Positions 22,352 to 33,877 of a DNA stretch of 46,426 nt are shown here, piece after piece. Made by a program: the position numbers and the translations under genes. The notes beneath the pieces are model-generated. The model did no database searches. It was not told the origin of the DNA and was given only the letters and a program-made list of their open reading frames with translations. Position 1 is the stretch's first letter. The number at the start of each line of letters is the position of its first letter. Origin of the DNA: Zarea fungicola (lineage: Eukaryota; Ascomycota; Sordariomycetes; Hypocreales; Cordycipitaceae). Location: contig FWCC01000273.1 of NCBI GenBank assembly GCA_900169235.1, forward strand, positions 331 to 46,756. Reading direction: 5' to 3'.

Positions 22352-24290
22352 TTGCCATTTATGCCCCCGTCATGATGTTATGGACTTGCATGTTGTGGTG
22401 ATTTTTCGACAGGTGCAGGTAGAGTCTTGGACGAGGACCATGGCGCCGAGCTACACTGAAACGATGAGTCTGTCTGGTGTTTATTTTATTTATTTTTTTG
22501 GGCGCACATGGAACAATATCGAACAGAATTAGAAAAAGGAAATGCTTAGGCTGTTCAATTCTAGTGCCAGAAGCTTGCATCTGGCCTCTTGGAAGGATAA
22601 AGAGAACCTAGTATAGTGCTGCTTTCTCCTAGCTTGGAACAGCCTGCACAACCTGCGTTTTGTGAGGGGCTTGTCTAGGGACTGCGACAAGATTCGGCCA
22701 ACGCAAACGCAAGGATCAAGAGCTGGAGGAGAGGACAAAGATGTAGCCTTGCGTAGGTGGAATTGATGATGTTGACGATTTATTATCAAAGGCAGACCGC
22801 ATGGTACGTACTACAGGGCATGTTCCGTATACTGTCATGCGACACATAGAGCAATAGCGACTGAAGTGGCCTGTGAGAACGTGGTAGAAAATCGCCCTGT
22901 GTTATCGACGAGAACTGGTGAGTTGAATGGTGATCTTTTAGATCGGCGCTGGCTTACTAACATCTGGCGAGGTGGCTGAGGATATGCGCCCTTGGTGTGT
23001 GGCTTCAATACTCTCGATTCTATAAGGGAGAGGCAAGGAGAACGAAATACGATGCTGGTTAAGTGATTAAATGACCAGGTGAATGAGTTATTGGGTGGGA
23101 CAGGAAACAGCATTTGACGGCGATATCCCAAGCTTGCTTAGTCTCCTGGCCGGCTGGCTGGCTAAAGCAACAGTAGCAAGTCAATCGGCAAGCTCCTACC
23201 AACCCGATTCAAGATCTACTGCTGCTCCAGACGATTCGTCTCGGAAGTCGGGTTCGCCGAAGGCATCTGTCAGGAAGTGATATTTCAAGAACTAGCCCAA
23301 CTTCTCTCTTGATCCGTGGCACAGCGCTGGGCAGTATCTCATCTGTCAGTTGTTTAGCAATTAACACAAGGTGAGGCAGTCTGATGGCAGAGAATGTGTA
23401 AAGAGCAGGTCGCTGATGAGAGCTAACTTCGACCAGCAAGCAATACTTTCACACACTTCATAACTAGTAGCTTTTCGAATACAATCACCATCTTTAATGG
23501 AACTCCATATCATCTGTCAGATACATGCCCGGCTTCCTTGTCATGTCAATTTAATGGATGACTTTCGTTGGATATAGCAGACTGCTAGAGTTAGACGTTG
23601 ATAGAGTTGACTGCTAGGGTTGCGGTTGTCTCCATGCCGCGAGTGGCGGCTGCCTATATGCCCCACTGTTCTCTTATGTCGGTCGCCCTATGGGTTGAGT
23701 AGGGACCCAGATGTGGAAAGCATGCACATGACAAGATGGCCAAGGGCACTGAGAAGACCGCGTGCGTACAATAAATGGCAGCACCACAGTCAGATCCGAG
23801 TTTTGCCGCGAGCTGGATAGGTTTTCTGGGTAGGATCGTGACAAACACGCCACTCCAGCAGCCCGCCGTCCCACTGCGAGGTAAATTATTCCGGGAAGAC
23901 GGTGAAGTGAGGGGAATTGTCCGGAGAGATTATGGCGGGTGGCATGTTTTTGAAGAGTGACGGGGGCTGTCAGCCTGAATTTGCCGAGATGTGGCATGAA
24001 GGGAACCATGGCTAATAATAAGACAAGGCGCTACTCTGTGGTACCACCAAATCATTAATTAGTCAGAGGAATATTACCTTCCATGATGGGCCTGGCATGC
24101 AGCCAACCACTGAACCACTTTGGAATGGGACGGCAAGGTACAGGTAGACAGTGGTAGTTACAGAGTGTTTGGTACTTGGGTATGTACTTACCTACAGCTG
24201 TACCTACCTAATGTAAGAGGTAGGTAGCTAGGATTAGCGTGATCGATGAGCCGATAGCTTGACTATTACTGCAACTGCATATCTAAAGTG

Positions 24291-24371
24291 TTTTTTTTTT
24301 TTTTAGAGATGATGCCTTTACTAAAAGAAAAAAAGAGAAAAAAAAAGAAGAGAAAAGAAAAGAAAAAAAGG
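24291..24371. repeat. Poly-T run facing a long polypurine tract
   Basis: Fourteen T residues are followed 17 bases later by about 50 bases made almost only of A and G (AAAAGA-type units). The two could pair as a hairpin or form non-B DNA. Its location between cks1 and ero1 suggests a simple-sequence tract and not a gene part. Confidence 0.7.
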
Positions 24372-24609
24372 GTTGATAATACGGCTTCCCACTATCAAGC
24401 GGACACATAGGTACGAAGTAGTTATTAGGACAATTGCAGGTGGCATTGTGCACTGTGCTGCAGTGCTACAGCGCCACGAGCGCCATCCCATCCAGGGGCC
24501 GGTGCCTTGAGACTTCCATTTAGTTGGACCAAGTCTCAGCCACAAACTCCACAGCCGCCCCACTACCTACTTTTAGTTTCAAGTCCGCAGGCTTCGAGGT
24601 CATCGGCGC

Positions 24610-24616
24610 CAGCGTG
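24610..24616 (+). promoter_or_regulatory. UPRE-like CAGCGTG motif upstream of ero1
   Basis: CAGCGTG is the core of the budding-yeast unfolded-protein-response element bound by Hac1. It lies about 370 bases upstream of the ero1 ATG. ERO1 is a known UPR target in yeast, but a 7-mer occurs often by chance, so the link is weak. Confidence 0.3.
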
Positions 24617-24982
24617 GCATCTTGGAGTGAATTAGTTAATAGAAGAAAAATGACACTCTGCTCAGGCCTGATCAGTTCGCCAACAAAATCTGATTTCTAC
24701 AGTACAATTCTTGCCAACATATTCCTACGGCACTCTTCTCCTTTCTATTGAAATACGGCTTCTCCTTTTTCTCTCCTTTTTATTATTATTATTTATTTTA
24801 TATATATAGACAGTCCACTTTGTGTCTTTTCCACGTTGTCCGGCATGTCCGCTGCAAAGCCAAAAGCTTATTAATTCCCATCAGTTAAGGCCACGACTTC
24901 CGCCGAAACAGCACACCCTCCGCAGCGCGGTTACGCTCCTTCATATTTTCATATCCGCTTGCCAATTGGCACATAGTCGCCA

Positions 24983-26943
24983 ATGAAGCCTGCCAGCAAA
25001 CTTTTCTACCTCTCTGTCTTTGCCCTTTGGGCGGCGCCTGGAACCTGCGCCAGTGCCTCAAAAGACAGCTGCCCTGTACGGAGTCCACGCCCGCGACGTC
25101 ACACGTTCGCCTAGTACTTGAACTCTAATTTTCGTCCTCGTTTTGCTAACTAAGACAAACTTTGAACAGATATCTCACAGGTCCATTGTCGACGATGCCT
25201 GTGTCTCCTATGCCACCCTCGACAAGCTAAACGCCCGCGTCAAGCCGGCCGTCGACGACCTCACCCAGACGACTGACTTCTTCTCCCACTACCGCCTCAA
25301 CCTCTTCCACAAGTCTTGCCCTTTTTGGGACGACCAAAATGGACTCTGTGGTAACATAGCCTGCGCCGTCGACACCCTCGACAACGAGGACGACATACCT
25401 GACGTCTGGAAGGTCAAGGAGCTGAGCAAGCTCCAGGGTCCGCTAGCCAAGCACCCCGGTCGTGCCCCCAAGTCGGAGCATCGCCCGCTCCACGGCGAGC
25501 TCGGCGAGAGCGTCGGCGAGAGCTGCGTCTACGACAACGATGACGAGTGCGACCAGCGGGACTACTGTGTCCCCGAGGACGAAAGCGCCTTCTCCAAGGG
25601 CGACTATGTCAGTCTGGTAAAGAACCCGGAGCGCTTCACCGGCTACTCGGGTGTTGGTGCCCACATGGTTTGGGATGCTATTTACCGCGAAAACTGCTTC
25701 CAGCGCAGCTCATTCCCCCGCTCGGCCGACGTTGGTGTCTCACAGTGGCCTCCCGGTCCAGCTGCCATGGACTTCAAGCAGGTTATGGAGGCCGCCGGAC
25801 GGCAGGCGCAGCTGGATCGCGAGCGCCTCCATAACCCCGAAACGCCATTCGTCGCCAGCACCGGACTCGAGGCCGACGACGAGTGTCTTGAGAAGCGCGT
25901 ATTTTACAGGGTCGTCTCGGGTATGCACGCCAGCATCAGCACTCACCTCTGTTGGGACTATCTCAACAAGACGACCGGCCTTTGGGGCCCCAACCTGGAT
26001 TGCTACATGGAGCGTCTCCACGGTCATGGCGACCGCATTAGCAACCTGTACTTTAACTACGCACTTGTTACGCGTGCTGTGGCCAAGCTCGGTCCCTTTT
26101 TGCAAAACCCAGCCTACACCTTCTGCACCGACGACGCCAAAGAGGACGCCTCGACCCGCAGCAAAGTCCTCAAAGTGACGCAGCGTGCCGCCCTGGTGCC
26201 CAACATCTTTGACGAGAGTGCCATGTTTGTCAATGGCGAGGGCCCGTCCCTCAAGGAGGACTTTCGCAACCGCTTCCGCAACATCAGCCGTCTCATGGAC
26301 TGCGTCGGATGTGACAAGTGCCGCCTCTGGGGCAAGCTCCAGACCAACGGCTACGGTACGGCTCTAAAAGTGCTCTTTGAATTTGATAACACGGCAGAGG
26401 ATATCCCTGTCCTTAAGCGCACCGAACTCGTCGCTCTCTTCAACACATACGGACGCCTGACGCAGTCGCTCATGGCTATTGGCCAGTTCCACAAGATGGC
26501 CGCCGATGCCGAGGAGAGACAGACCGCGGCGAGGCTGCTCGAAGAGACGGCCAAGGACATTGATGGCGAGCTGAACCACCCGCTCAAGCCGGACTCGGAA
26601 GAGTCGCTTTCAGACGAAATGATTGACCTGATTCGTAAAAAGAATCTTGGAGCGCAGGGCGAAGACTTGGCGTCACAGGCCCGCCATGAATGGGATCTTT
26701 TCGTGTTGGCCATCCGTGTTGTTGTCAGTGGCTGGTTCCGTGCTCCTTTTTACTTGTAAGCTCCCCCAACTTTTCCTTTTGTTGCCGTCATCACTGCTAC
26801 ATGACTTCTTTACTTACTTATTTGATAGATTTTCAGTGGCCAAGGCTGAAAGCATTCGGCTGTTGCGTGCGTGGATGGGTCTTGGTAACCCAGAACGCAC
26901 GTACGATTTGCGCGCACCAAACATGGAGCGTCCCGACTTGTAG
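24983..26943 (+). CDS. ERO1: Endoplasmic reticulum oxidoreductin Ero1
   Basis: Exons 24983-25075, 25170-26755 and 26829-26943 (597 aa; yeast Ero1 is ~560). Exon 1 encodes a signal peptide (MKPASKLFYLSVFALWAAPG). The shuttle disulfide pair is C91-x4-C96 (CGNIAC), and the FAD-proximal active site is C409-VG-C412-DK-C415, in DCVGCDKCRLWGKLQ. Conserved Ero1 segments include NLFHKSCPFW, YSGVGAHMVWDAIYRENCF, HASISTHLCWDY and GYGTALKVLFE. The enzyme reoxidises protein disulfide isomerase with O2 in the ER lumen. It has no transmembrane segment; the tail (NPERTYDLRAPNMERPDL) comes from a small last exon and may help membrane association, as the tail of yeast Ero1 does. A CAGCGTG motif lies upstream. 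Confidence 0.97.
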
Positions 26944-27535
26944 AGGAATGGAGATCTGGTAATTCATAGCATGATGGTGTTGTCATCGTTTCTTGGGAGC
27001 TGTCTTTTTTTCTGGCATAGCATCATTGGCGTTATCATTTGGGTTTGATTACGGATTTATAAAGCGGCCTTGTAGACTTTTGCCATATGTTACACTGAAT
27101 GCGTTAAGCACACTTTGTTTGCATGTGAAAACAATATTGAATATTGCTTTTTCTCTCATAAAGGACTAGAAAAATTGCCTTATCCCGTTATTTGCCTCAA
27201 ATTAACTGAACTGTTAATTTAAGGGATGATTGATGCCAAATCAAAACCGTTGTTAGCCACAAAGCTCTGTTGCGCGGGTAGCTTCCATCCAATGCACTGC
27301 GACGACGTAATCAGGCCCACCATTCCCTGGAGCTCAGCCCATTTACTCCAAACAAGCTTCGATCCCTCTGTCTTGCAACCTCGACATATTTCTATTTTAT
27401 CTCGCCAAATCACCTCAATTGCCGCTGCCACGAATCATACCGATCGGTGCAGGAACATCAATGGCCGCACTCGTGCTATGACCCGGTATCCCTGCATGCC
27501 CATGCATATGCATATATACAAACAACCACGCCGCC
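26944..27535. other. ero1 to Vps38-like intergenic region
   Basis: 592 bases with the ero1 3' end and the promoter/leader of the next gene. An 8-bp inverted repeat (AAATTAAC..GTTAATTT) lies near 27198-27219. No gene is seen. Confidence 0.5.
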
Positions 27536-29604
27536 ATGTCAGCCATATCTGAGCCTCCACGACGTCCACGGCTGCTAGCACAGAACCGCAAGCTGCGGCA
27601 TCTCCGTGGCCTGTCTCTACGCAATCTATCCTTTGCGCCGCCTGCGCACATCCTACGCTCCGCCGATGACGCCGACATCCCCACGCGCGCTCCCCGCAAG
27701 AAGCTTGCCGCTCTCCAAGAATCGGCCAGTGATGTCACAACCCCGACCACGGGTGCGTTGCATCCATCACGGTCGTCAGAGAACCTCTCCAGGACAGAGC
27801 CTGTGAGGCGTAGCAGCGGTGGCGCCCATCGCGCCGGGGCGCCGCCGGTGCAGCGCAGGGCGAGCCTTAGCAACGCTCAGTCCAGCCCCGTCAGCAGGCA
27901 AAGGCAGCTCGAGGACCTTGCCGATGCAGCGGTCGGCCACGTCTTCTTCTCGCTGCACCTCCCTACGAATCCTGAGGAGCCAGTGTATATCAGCGAAATT
28001 GGCGAGCGATCAGCAGTATGGTTGACAATCTTTCTCAATACCTACACGTACCCCATTGTTACAGGTCACTAATGCGAGGTTCAAAATAGAACTTTGATTT
28101 TCGAATGTTCAATCTATCTTCACACGATCCAACTGTCGCCCGCTCCTGCATAATACTCATCCGCGTCTGGACACGACGGCCCAAGCACGTATCTTGGACC
28201 TTTCTCCTCGAAGAGCTCATTGATCTACGTAGCCTACACTTTATCTCCACCACGCTCAACCGTGACTACCGGCCCAATGCCCTTATATTTCACCTCGAAG
28301 ATGGAGTCTACTCACTTGACTTTCCCGACAGGATATCAGAACCACGTCAGGCTCCTCCCATAACAACGTCCTCCTACAACTCGCTTATGAAGCTGGCGAA
28401 TCTGGAAAGCTCAATATACGATGCCCAAGACACGCAGCATGTCGTCATGCGGCAGATCAATGAACTTATCAAGGCTGAACCGCACAACGGGGAGGAAGCA
28501 GCCGAGGAAGCCGTGTTACTGGCGAATAAATACCTAGCAACACAACGACGCATAAATCGACAGACGGAGAAACGCCGCGATGAGCTGCGCGAATCATTGC
28601 GCATGCGGGGAGAGGCCATTGCGGCAGGGCGAGCGCTGCAGAACAGTCGCGCCCAGGACATGGCGAGCAGTCAGGAGAAGCTTATTGCGGCGCGACGCCT
28701 TCTCGAAGAGACGGCGCACCAGATTCGCGGCCAGCGACGGCGCATATGCTCCGAGCTGTCCACCATCTTCCCCATCACGCCCATCCCACAGGCGCCACCG
28801 CTCTCGTTTCAAATATGCGGCATCCCGTTACCCAATTCGGTCTACGACTCGACCGTCGTGCGCACGCTCGGCGAGGATGCGCTCTCTGCAGGTCTTGGCC
28901 TCATCGCGCTGCTGGCTCACCACTTGCAGTTTTACCTATCACACGCGCTGCCCTATGAGATTGTGCACCTCGGCTCGCGGTCATATATCAAAGACGAGAT
29001 TTCGCATTTGGTAGACAACAGCAGCAAGACGGTCGGCCGCCGCGAGTTCCCGCTCTTTCTACCCCGTGGTGGCTCGACGACGGGCCAGTGGCGCTTTGAG
29101 TACGCATGGTTCCTGCTCAACAAGAACCTCGAGGCGCTATGCGCGTCGCAGGCGCTGCGCGTGGTCGACATCCGCCACTCACTGCCGAATCTAAAGTACT
29201 TGTTGTACGTCTGCAGCGCAGGCAGTGACGAGGTGCCGGAGCGGACAAAGGGTGGTGTGAGGGGCCTATGGGCGGGACGACTCAAAGGTCGCGTGTCTGG
29301 GCTGGCCTTGTCCACTGCCTCTCCTTTGGGGGATGAAGTGAACGGTAATACGGCGCCAGGTAGCCGTCCGGGTAGCGCCGATAGCGAAGCACATGCCCGA
29401 CGAGGAGACTTGCTGCGCTCGGCGGCGATGGGAACAAATGGTGGGGATAATAATGAGCAGCAGCGGCAACTTCTCTCTATGGGATGGGGCGTGCCTAGTG
29501 GTGGCGGTGGTGTCATGACACGGGATTTCGCGTTGCCGTTTGGAAACGCAGAGGCCAAGTTTACGCTTCGAACCAAAGGTTTACGAGAAAATGTTGCCAG
29601 CTGA
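27536..29604 (+). CDS. UVRAG/Atg14-family protein, Vps38-like PI3-kinase complex subunit
   Basis: Exons 27536-28015 and 28090-29604 (664 aa). The start sits in a strong context (GCCGCCATGTC). The acceptor at 28089 is required: an AG at 28066 would hit a stop, and a CTAAT branch site sits between them. The order is a basic, Ser-rich N terminus; a C2-like region (VFFSLHLP, SEIGERSANFDFRMF, ILIRVWTRR); a long charged helix at ~245-395 predicted as coiled coil (QRRINRQTEKRRDELRES..); and a C-terminal BARA-like domain with GIPLPNSVYDS, GLIALLAHHLQFYL and WRFEYAWFLLNKNLEAL. This is the UVRAG/Atg14 architecture. Such proteins join Vps34, Vps15 and Vps30/Beclin for endosomal sorting and vacuole traffic. 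Atg14 is less likely because the N-terminal CxxC zinc motifs are absent. Confidence 0.88.
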
Positions 29605-30019
29605 CTTGACCAACGTTCAAAAGGGAAACTGGCCGAAGTGGGCAAAATAAGAATATAATGTGGAAAAGTAACTACAGACACACACCCTCAGTAAATGGTT
29701 GCCAAGATGGGACAAGCGACCATGAGCGGTCGTGTATTAGACGAGCAAGTTTGGTTTTTCTGCTTATTTTCAAATCAACTGTTCATCTAGTGGTATATAA
29801 AAATAAAACGTCGAATCTTACAAGAGACTTTCCCTCCGAGCCAGAAAGAAGCCGAGAGCGATGCATGAATAACGGACAGAATATGAAAGAAGAGGAAAGA
29901 AACGTAACGCCTGTGCCCCAGAAGGAAAAACGCCCTCCCAATGCATGACAAAATCTCACTCTTTTGTGTAGATAAAACAAAGTCAATCCTCCTTCAGTAT
30001 TGACAACAGCAAGCGCAAC
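29605..30019. other. Convergent 3' intergenic region
   Basis: 415 bases between the stops of the Vps38-like gene and rtc1, so both terminators lie here. No other feature is evident. Confidence 0.5.
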
Positions 30020-33000
30020 TCAGCGATCCGTCTTGACAAACTTGACACTCTTACGCCTCTCTCGCTCACCAGTCCCCGGCACCCTGCCAGGGCTGGAGCT
30101 TAGTATCCCTCCCGAGCTGGGCGAGCCGCCCTTGTTGAGCGCTTCGCGGGCCATACCGACGGCCTTACTCTGCGGTATGTCGTAGCTGTCACTCCTCACG
30201 CTGCGGTCACGCCCAGGACTAGAGCGCCTGCTCCCACTGCCGCCGCCGCCTCGCAGCTCATCTCGCGCGGCCGCCGCCCTCGAGCTGTCGAGTGCTGCGC
30301 GACCTAGCTCTTCAGACCGCGCCGTGACCACCTCGCCGCGGTACCTGCCGGGCAGGCACGCGTGGCCGCATCCATCAAGCGGGCAGCACCCACCGCTGAA
30401 CTTGGTCGTCTGGCTGTTGGGGTCGTCTGCCTCCATGGCGCCGTGCCAGACCTGCAAGCAGGACGCGTGGCCGCCGTGCGCACAGCCGGGGCAGTACCAC
30501 CACCAATCCGACAGCCATCGGTCGGATTCAGAAGAGTCCTCGGCGTCTTCCGCCGCGTCGTCGCCAGGCATGTGGGCCGGCAGCTCCGCGTCCCTGTGGT
30601 TGCAAACGGCGCAGGGGGCCATGACGGAGCGGCAGCGTTCGCACGTCCAGACGGCATCGCGACCGCCGTTGGGGTCGACTTCGCGTGGTTTGCGGCATAC
30701 CGAGCAGAACAGACCAGTTTTGACACCTTGCTGAGCAAGACCAAAGATGGACGCGTAATTCTCGCCCCAGTCGGGCATGCCCTCTGGCCAACCTTGAATG
30801 CACATTTTGCGCAAGAAGGAGGCTTCGGCAAATAGCCTCATTTCCATCAACCGTTGATGATGTTGTCGCAGGATACCTCGCGCCAAGTGTGTATCGATAA
30901 TATCATCCGTTAGCAGCGGACGTAAAAGTAAAACCATGGCTGCCGCGTTGACTGCAGATGAGCGACACTCAAACTCAAATGCCCTCTTGAGCAAAAGATA
31001 CGGGTCGAGCGCGGCAGGAACGGTCCAATCACCCTCCATGCTCAGAAAGTCGGGGTCGTCCGGCCAAGGAAAATAGTCGCTCTCTACAACATGCTGTCGG
31101 GGATCGTTGTAATAGTTAGCAGTCGGTTTACTCACGCTCTCAGCGCGGTAGGTTTCAGTCTCGACCTGCACTGCTAATTGTTCAAAGGATGGGTTTTGGT
31201 CAGAGTCGGACTGTGACGTAAAAGACGGCTGTGATGTATAGGCTTCCTCTGTGGAAGCCGTTGTTTGCGAGATCATGAAAACATCCTCAGGTGAGTCTTG
31301 GACCGTTGACTTGCGCCGGTGCGTGTCGCCATGAATTCTCGGTTCGTACTGAGTATCGGCACTGCTCCTTCCGCTGTTAAGGTTCGGTGAATTCTTGGCG
31401 GCAGGGTTGTTGATGGCCGATATCTCGACAGAGGAGCCTTGCAACGATATCTTCTTGGTCCCATCTGAAATGGAAAACATTTCCCCCATGCTGTCCTCTG
31501 AGTGATGGCGGACAGGCTTAACACGGGGTACGCGTTGATTTGCAGCCTCCTTCGTTTTGGGTACCGGAACATCGATAGCTCTGGCCAGGGCTTCGGTGTC
31601 GTAGAAATCATACCCCTCAGTTATGGATGCCTCCGAAAGCTCGCTTTCCCGACTGGCATCCGATACCGATGGTAAGCTGCCTTGCGAGTACACATCCTGC
31701 TTATACGTGTGTATGGCCGGCCCGAGATCAAAGCTTTCCGGTTCAATGATAGGGGTGAGCTTCTTTCCATGTTGGTAGTGGCCATTCTCCCAGTTATGAT
31801 CGTCTGGTGTGTCTACGGGTCGTGCAATTGGTGTTGGTACATTTGATGTGCTTTCAATCTCTTCGGAGAGAAGTGAACGCACAGCATGTAACTTGCTATC
31901 GATGCTGCCTGCTTGAACCGAAGGTCTCCTGGGTGTTTCTTCGCCATTATAACTTGCTCCGTAGATTTCCGGAGGACGCAGAGTACCGGTCGATTTAGCG
32001 CCTTCGACTTGAATCTTTTGGAGTCGAGATAATCGTGACTGCATATGAAAGTCTGCTCTCTTTTTCAACAGCAAATCCATCGCAAAAGCAATTACACGCC
32101 ATGATTGAGATAATCTGTATAGCCGCACATTTTCCGACGCTTGGGAAAACTGTTCCAAGGCAACCCCTACTCTATGAGCAAGGGTCAATTTTTCGTCCTG
32201 GTTGGGCAGAACTCGCTCTAATGTTTCAAGATAGCTTGCTGTGAGGTACTGATATACCGTGACTTTGGTTGAAGCAGGCAGTTTGCCCGATGTCATGACC
32301 TGTTGAGATTTAAACATGCCGGTGATGCCGATGGACTGATCCAGGCTGAGTACCTTTTTGTCTTCGTCTACATAATTGGACGCTGATGGAGGAGGCGTTG
32401 TGCTGAGAAGTTGGCCAGAACGGCCACTTAGTCGGCGTCGGTGGGCAAGTTTTCGGGTTTGACCAATAAAGGTGCCCACCACATCTTCTTCGGAGTCACT
32501 TTTGCTCCCACTTAGTATCTGGGCCCCGGGGCTTGATCCATATGCTGTTCGAGAGGGCGTCTCACTATGATGCATAATTGGGCGCGGTCGGCTCTGCTTT
32601 ACCCGCTCATCCAAAAACATGACGACATCGCCTTGTGGCGAAAAGGACATGGCTGAGGTAGAAAGCCGATCAATGGCTTTCGGTGCATAGGCGACATCCG
32701 ACTGAGTAAATAGACCATCTTGTCCAACAGTCCAGAGCATATCTTGATCTCTCCAAAACATGGCAGAGGGCGACGTGTCGAACCGTTCAATCTCTTTATA
32801 AGGCATTGTTGGACGGGCAATATCCCAGACATGAACAACCGATGTCCCGTAGCGTTTGTTGCTGCTTTCATCGTAGCTTACGGCAACTTGGGCAGTGCGT
32901 CGTGATTGCGCTGTTGCCGACCACAGACCTGGGCGCCAGGAAAGACAAGATACCGGCGCAGGCGTTGTGATGGACCATTTTGGCTTCTGGCGCTTGTCTG

Positions 33001-33877
33001 CCGTCGGGCCTAAATCCCACACATGAAGCTTCGAGTCCCATCCAGCACTGATGAGATGAATGCCGTCTGGGTGCCATGCAATTGTGGAACATGTCTTTTC
33101 GTGTGCATTGATTCGCAGCAGCGGCCGCTGCGGCTGGCGTACGTCCCACTTCAGCACTACACCACCTTCAGTGCAGCACGCCATCTCATGTCCGACTCGT
33201 GGTGACCACATTACTTTCCTGATGGACTCGTTACTCTTGAGGGGGGAAAATCTTTGGCGAAATGTGAGTATCCCCGATCGCGTGGCAGCCGGCGCCGAAA
33301 CGTCAAATATGCGTGCTATGCCATCTTGACTGCCAGAAAGGAGCCAGCTCTTGAGATGTGGATTGACGTCGAGTGTATTCACCTGGCGACTATCTTCTTG
33401 CATTTGGATATAGTCAACGGGGTCAGAGCCACCGGTGCCGATTCGAGCCAGGTCATACGCGAAAATGCGGCCTGTGGCGCATGCAGTAAAGACAGTGCCA
33501 TTTTCGTGCCATTTTACGTCGCGGATGTTGAGCTGGTCCGCCACCACATTTGCTCTGCTTCCAGAAGTCTTTTGCGACGTAATCGATGCCCTAATATCGA
33601 TTCCCTCGCTAAAACTGAAGCTCGAATTATCCCCATTGTCGAGCACCAGCGTCTTCAGTATGTGAGGCCCGCCCAAGACAGCGGCGCGCCCGTCAGATGT
33701 GGCATCAAGACAGGATATCGGCACTGCTACTGGGTGAACAGCGTTTTGCGATTTGATCGGTCGATAGTTTGTTGGGGTTGCCGTGGCGGTGCTAACGATG
33801 GTTGAATCCCCGGCGGAAGCCTCGTTCGCTGGCTTCCCAAGCAGCTTGCGCATGATCCGAGACTCGCGATTATACAT
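30020..33877 (-). CDS. RTC1: Rtc1/Sea2 (WDR24) subunit of the SEA/GATOR2 complex
   Basis: A single uninterrupted exon, 1285 aa (yeast Rtc1 ~1340). Residues ~50-410 are WD40 repeats: VKWHENGTVFTACATGRIFAYDL, SWLLSGSQDGIARIFDV, GVVLKWDVRQP and HLISAGWDSKLHVWDLG. A long, low-complexity middle follows. Around 1055-1170 lies a Cys/His-rich RING/zinc-ribbon region beginning C1058-SVC, then CERC, CAVCN, YCPGCAHGGHASC and CCPLDGCGHAC. The order of WD40 then C-terminal RING is that of Rtc1/Sea2 and WDR24. The SEA complex acts at the vacuole membrane, where this subcomplex promotes TORC1 signalling by opposing GATOR1. The Ser-rich tail is basic. It is tail to tail with the Vps38-like gene and upstream in tandem with the Y14 gene. 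Confidence 0.95.
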   Translation of the reverse strand: MYNRESRIMRKLLGKPANEASAGDSTIVSTATATPTNYRPIKSQNAVHPVAVPISCLDATSDGRAAVLGGPHILKTLVLDNGDNSSFSFSEGIDIRASITSQKTSGSRANVVADQLNIRDVKWHENGTVFTACATGRIFAYDLARIGTGGSDPVDYIQMQEDSRQVNTLDVNPHLKSWLLSGSQDGIARIFDVSAPAATRSGILTFRQRFSPLKSNESIRKVMWSPRVGHEMACCTEGGVVLKWDVRQPQRPLLRINAHEKTCSTIAWHPDGIHLISAGWDSKLHVWDLGPTADKRQKPKWSITTPAPVSCLSWRPGLWSATAQSRRTAQVAVSYDESSNKRYGTSVVHVWDIARPTMPYKEIERFDTSPSAMFWRDQDMLWTVGQDGLFTQSDVAYAPKAIDRLSTSAMSFSPQGDVVMFLDERVKQSRPRPIMHHSETPSRTAYGSSPGAQILSGSKSDSEEDVVGTFIGQTRKLAHRRRLSGRSGQLLSTTPPPSASNYVDEDKKVLSLDQSIGITGMFKSQQVMTSGKLPASTKVTVYQYLTASYLETLERVLPNQDEKLTLAHRVGVALEQFSQASENVRLYRLSQSWRVIAFAMDLLLKKRADFHMQSRLSRLQKIQVEGAKSTGTLRPPEIYGASYNGEETPRRPSVQAGSIDSKLHAVRSLLSEEIESTSNVPTPIARPVDTPDDHNWENGHYQHGKKLTPIIEPESFDLGPAIHTYKQDVYSQGSLPSVSDASRESELSEASITEGYDFYDTEALARAIDVPVPKTKEAANQRVPRVKPVRHHSEDSMGEMFSISDGTKKISLQGSSVEISAINNPAAKNSPNLNSGRSSADTQYEPRIHGDTHRRKSTVQDSPEDVFMISQTTASTEEAYTSQPSFTSQSDSDQNPSFEQLAVQVETETYRAESVSKPTANYYNDPRQHVVESDYFPWPDDPDFLSMEGDWTVPAALDPYLLLKRAFEFECRSSAVNAAAMVLLLRPLLTDDIIDTHLARGILRQHHQRLMEMRLFAEASFLRKMCIQGWPEGMPDWGENYASIFGLAQQGVKTGLFCSVCRKPREVDPNGGRDAVWTCERCRSVMAPCAVCNHRDAELPAHMPGDDAAEDAEDSSESDRWLSDWWWYCPGCAHGGHASCLQVWHGAMEADDPNSQTTKFSGGCCPLDGCGHACLPGRYRGEVVTARSEELGRAALDSSRAAAARDELRGGGGSGSRRSSPGRDRSVRSDSYDIPQSKAVGMAREALNKGGSPSSGGILSSSPGRVPGTGERERRKSVKFVKTDR

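Larger units (their letters stand above)
22224..24982. other. cks1-ero1 intergenic region
   Basis: 2.8 kb without a supportable gene. It holds a 7-bp tandem repeat in the cks1 3' region (22324-22351), a TACCTACC hairpin near 24197-24230, a T14 run at 24291-24304 followed by a ~50-base polypurine stretch (24322-24371), and the ero1 promoter, with a CAGCGTG motif at 24610. Confidence 0.5.
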
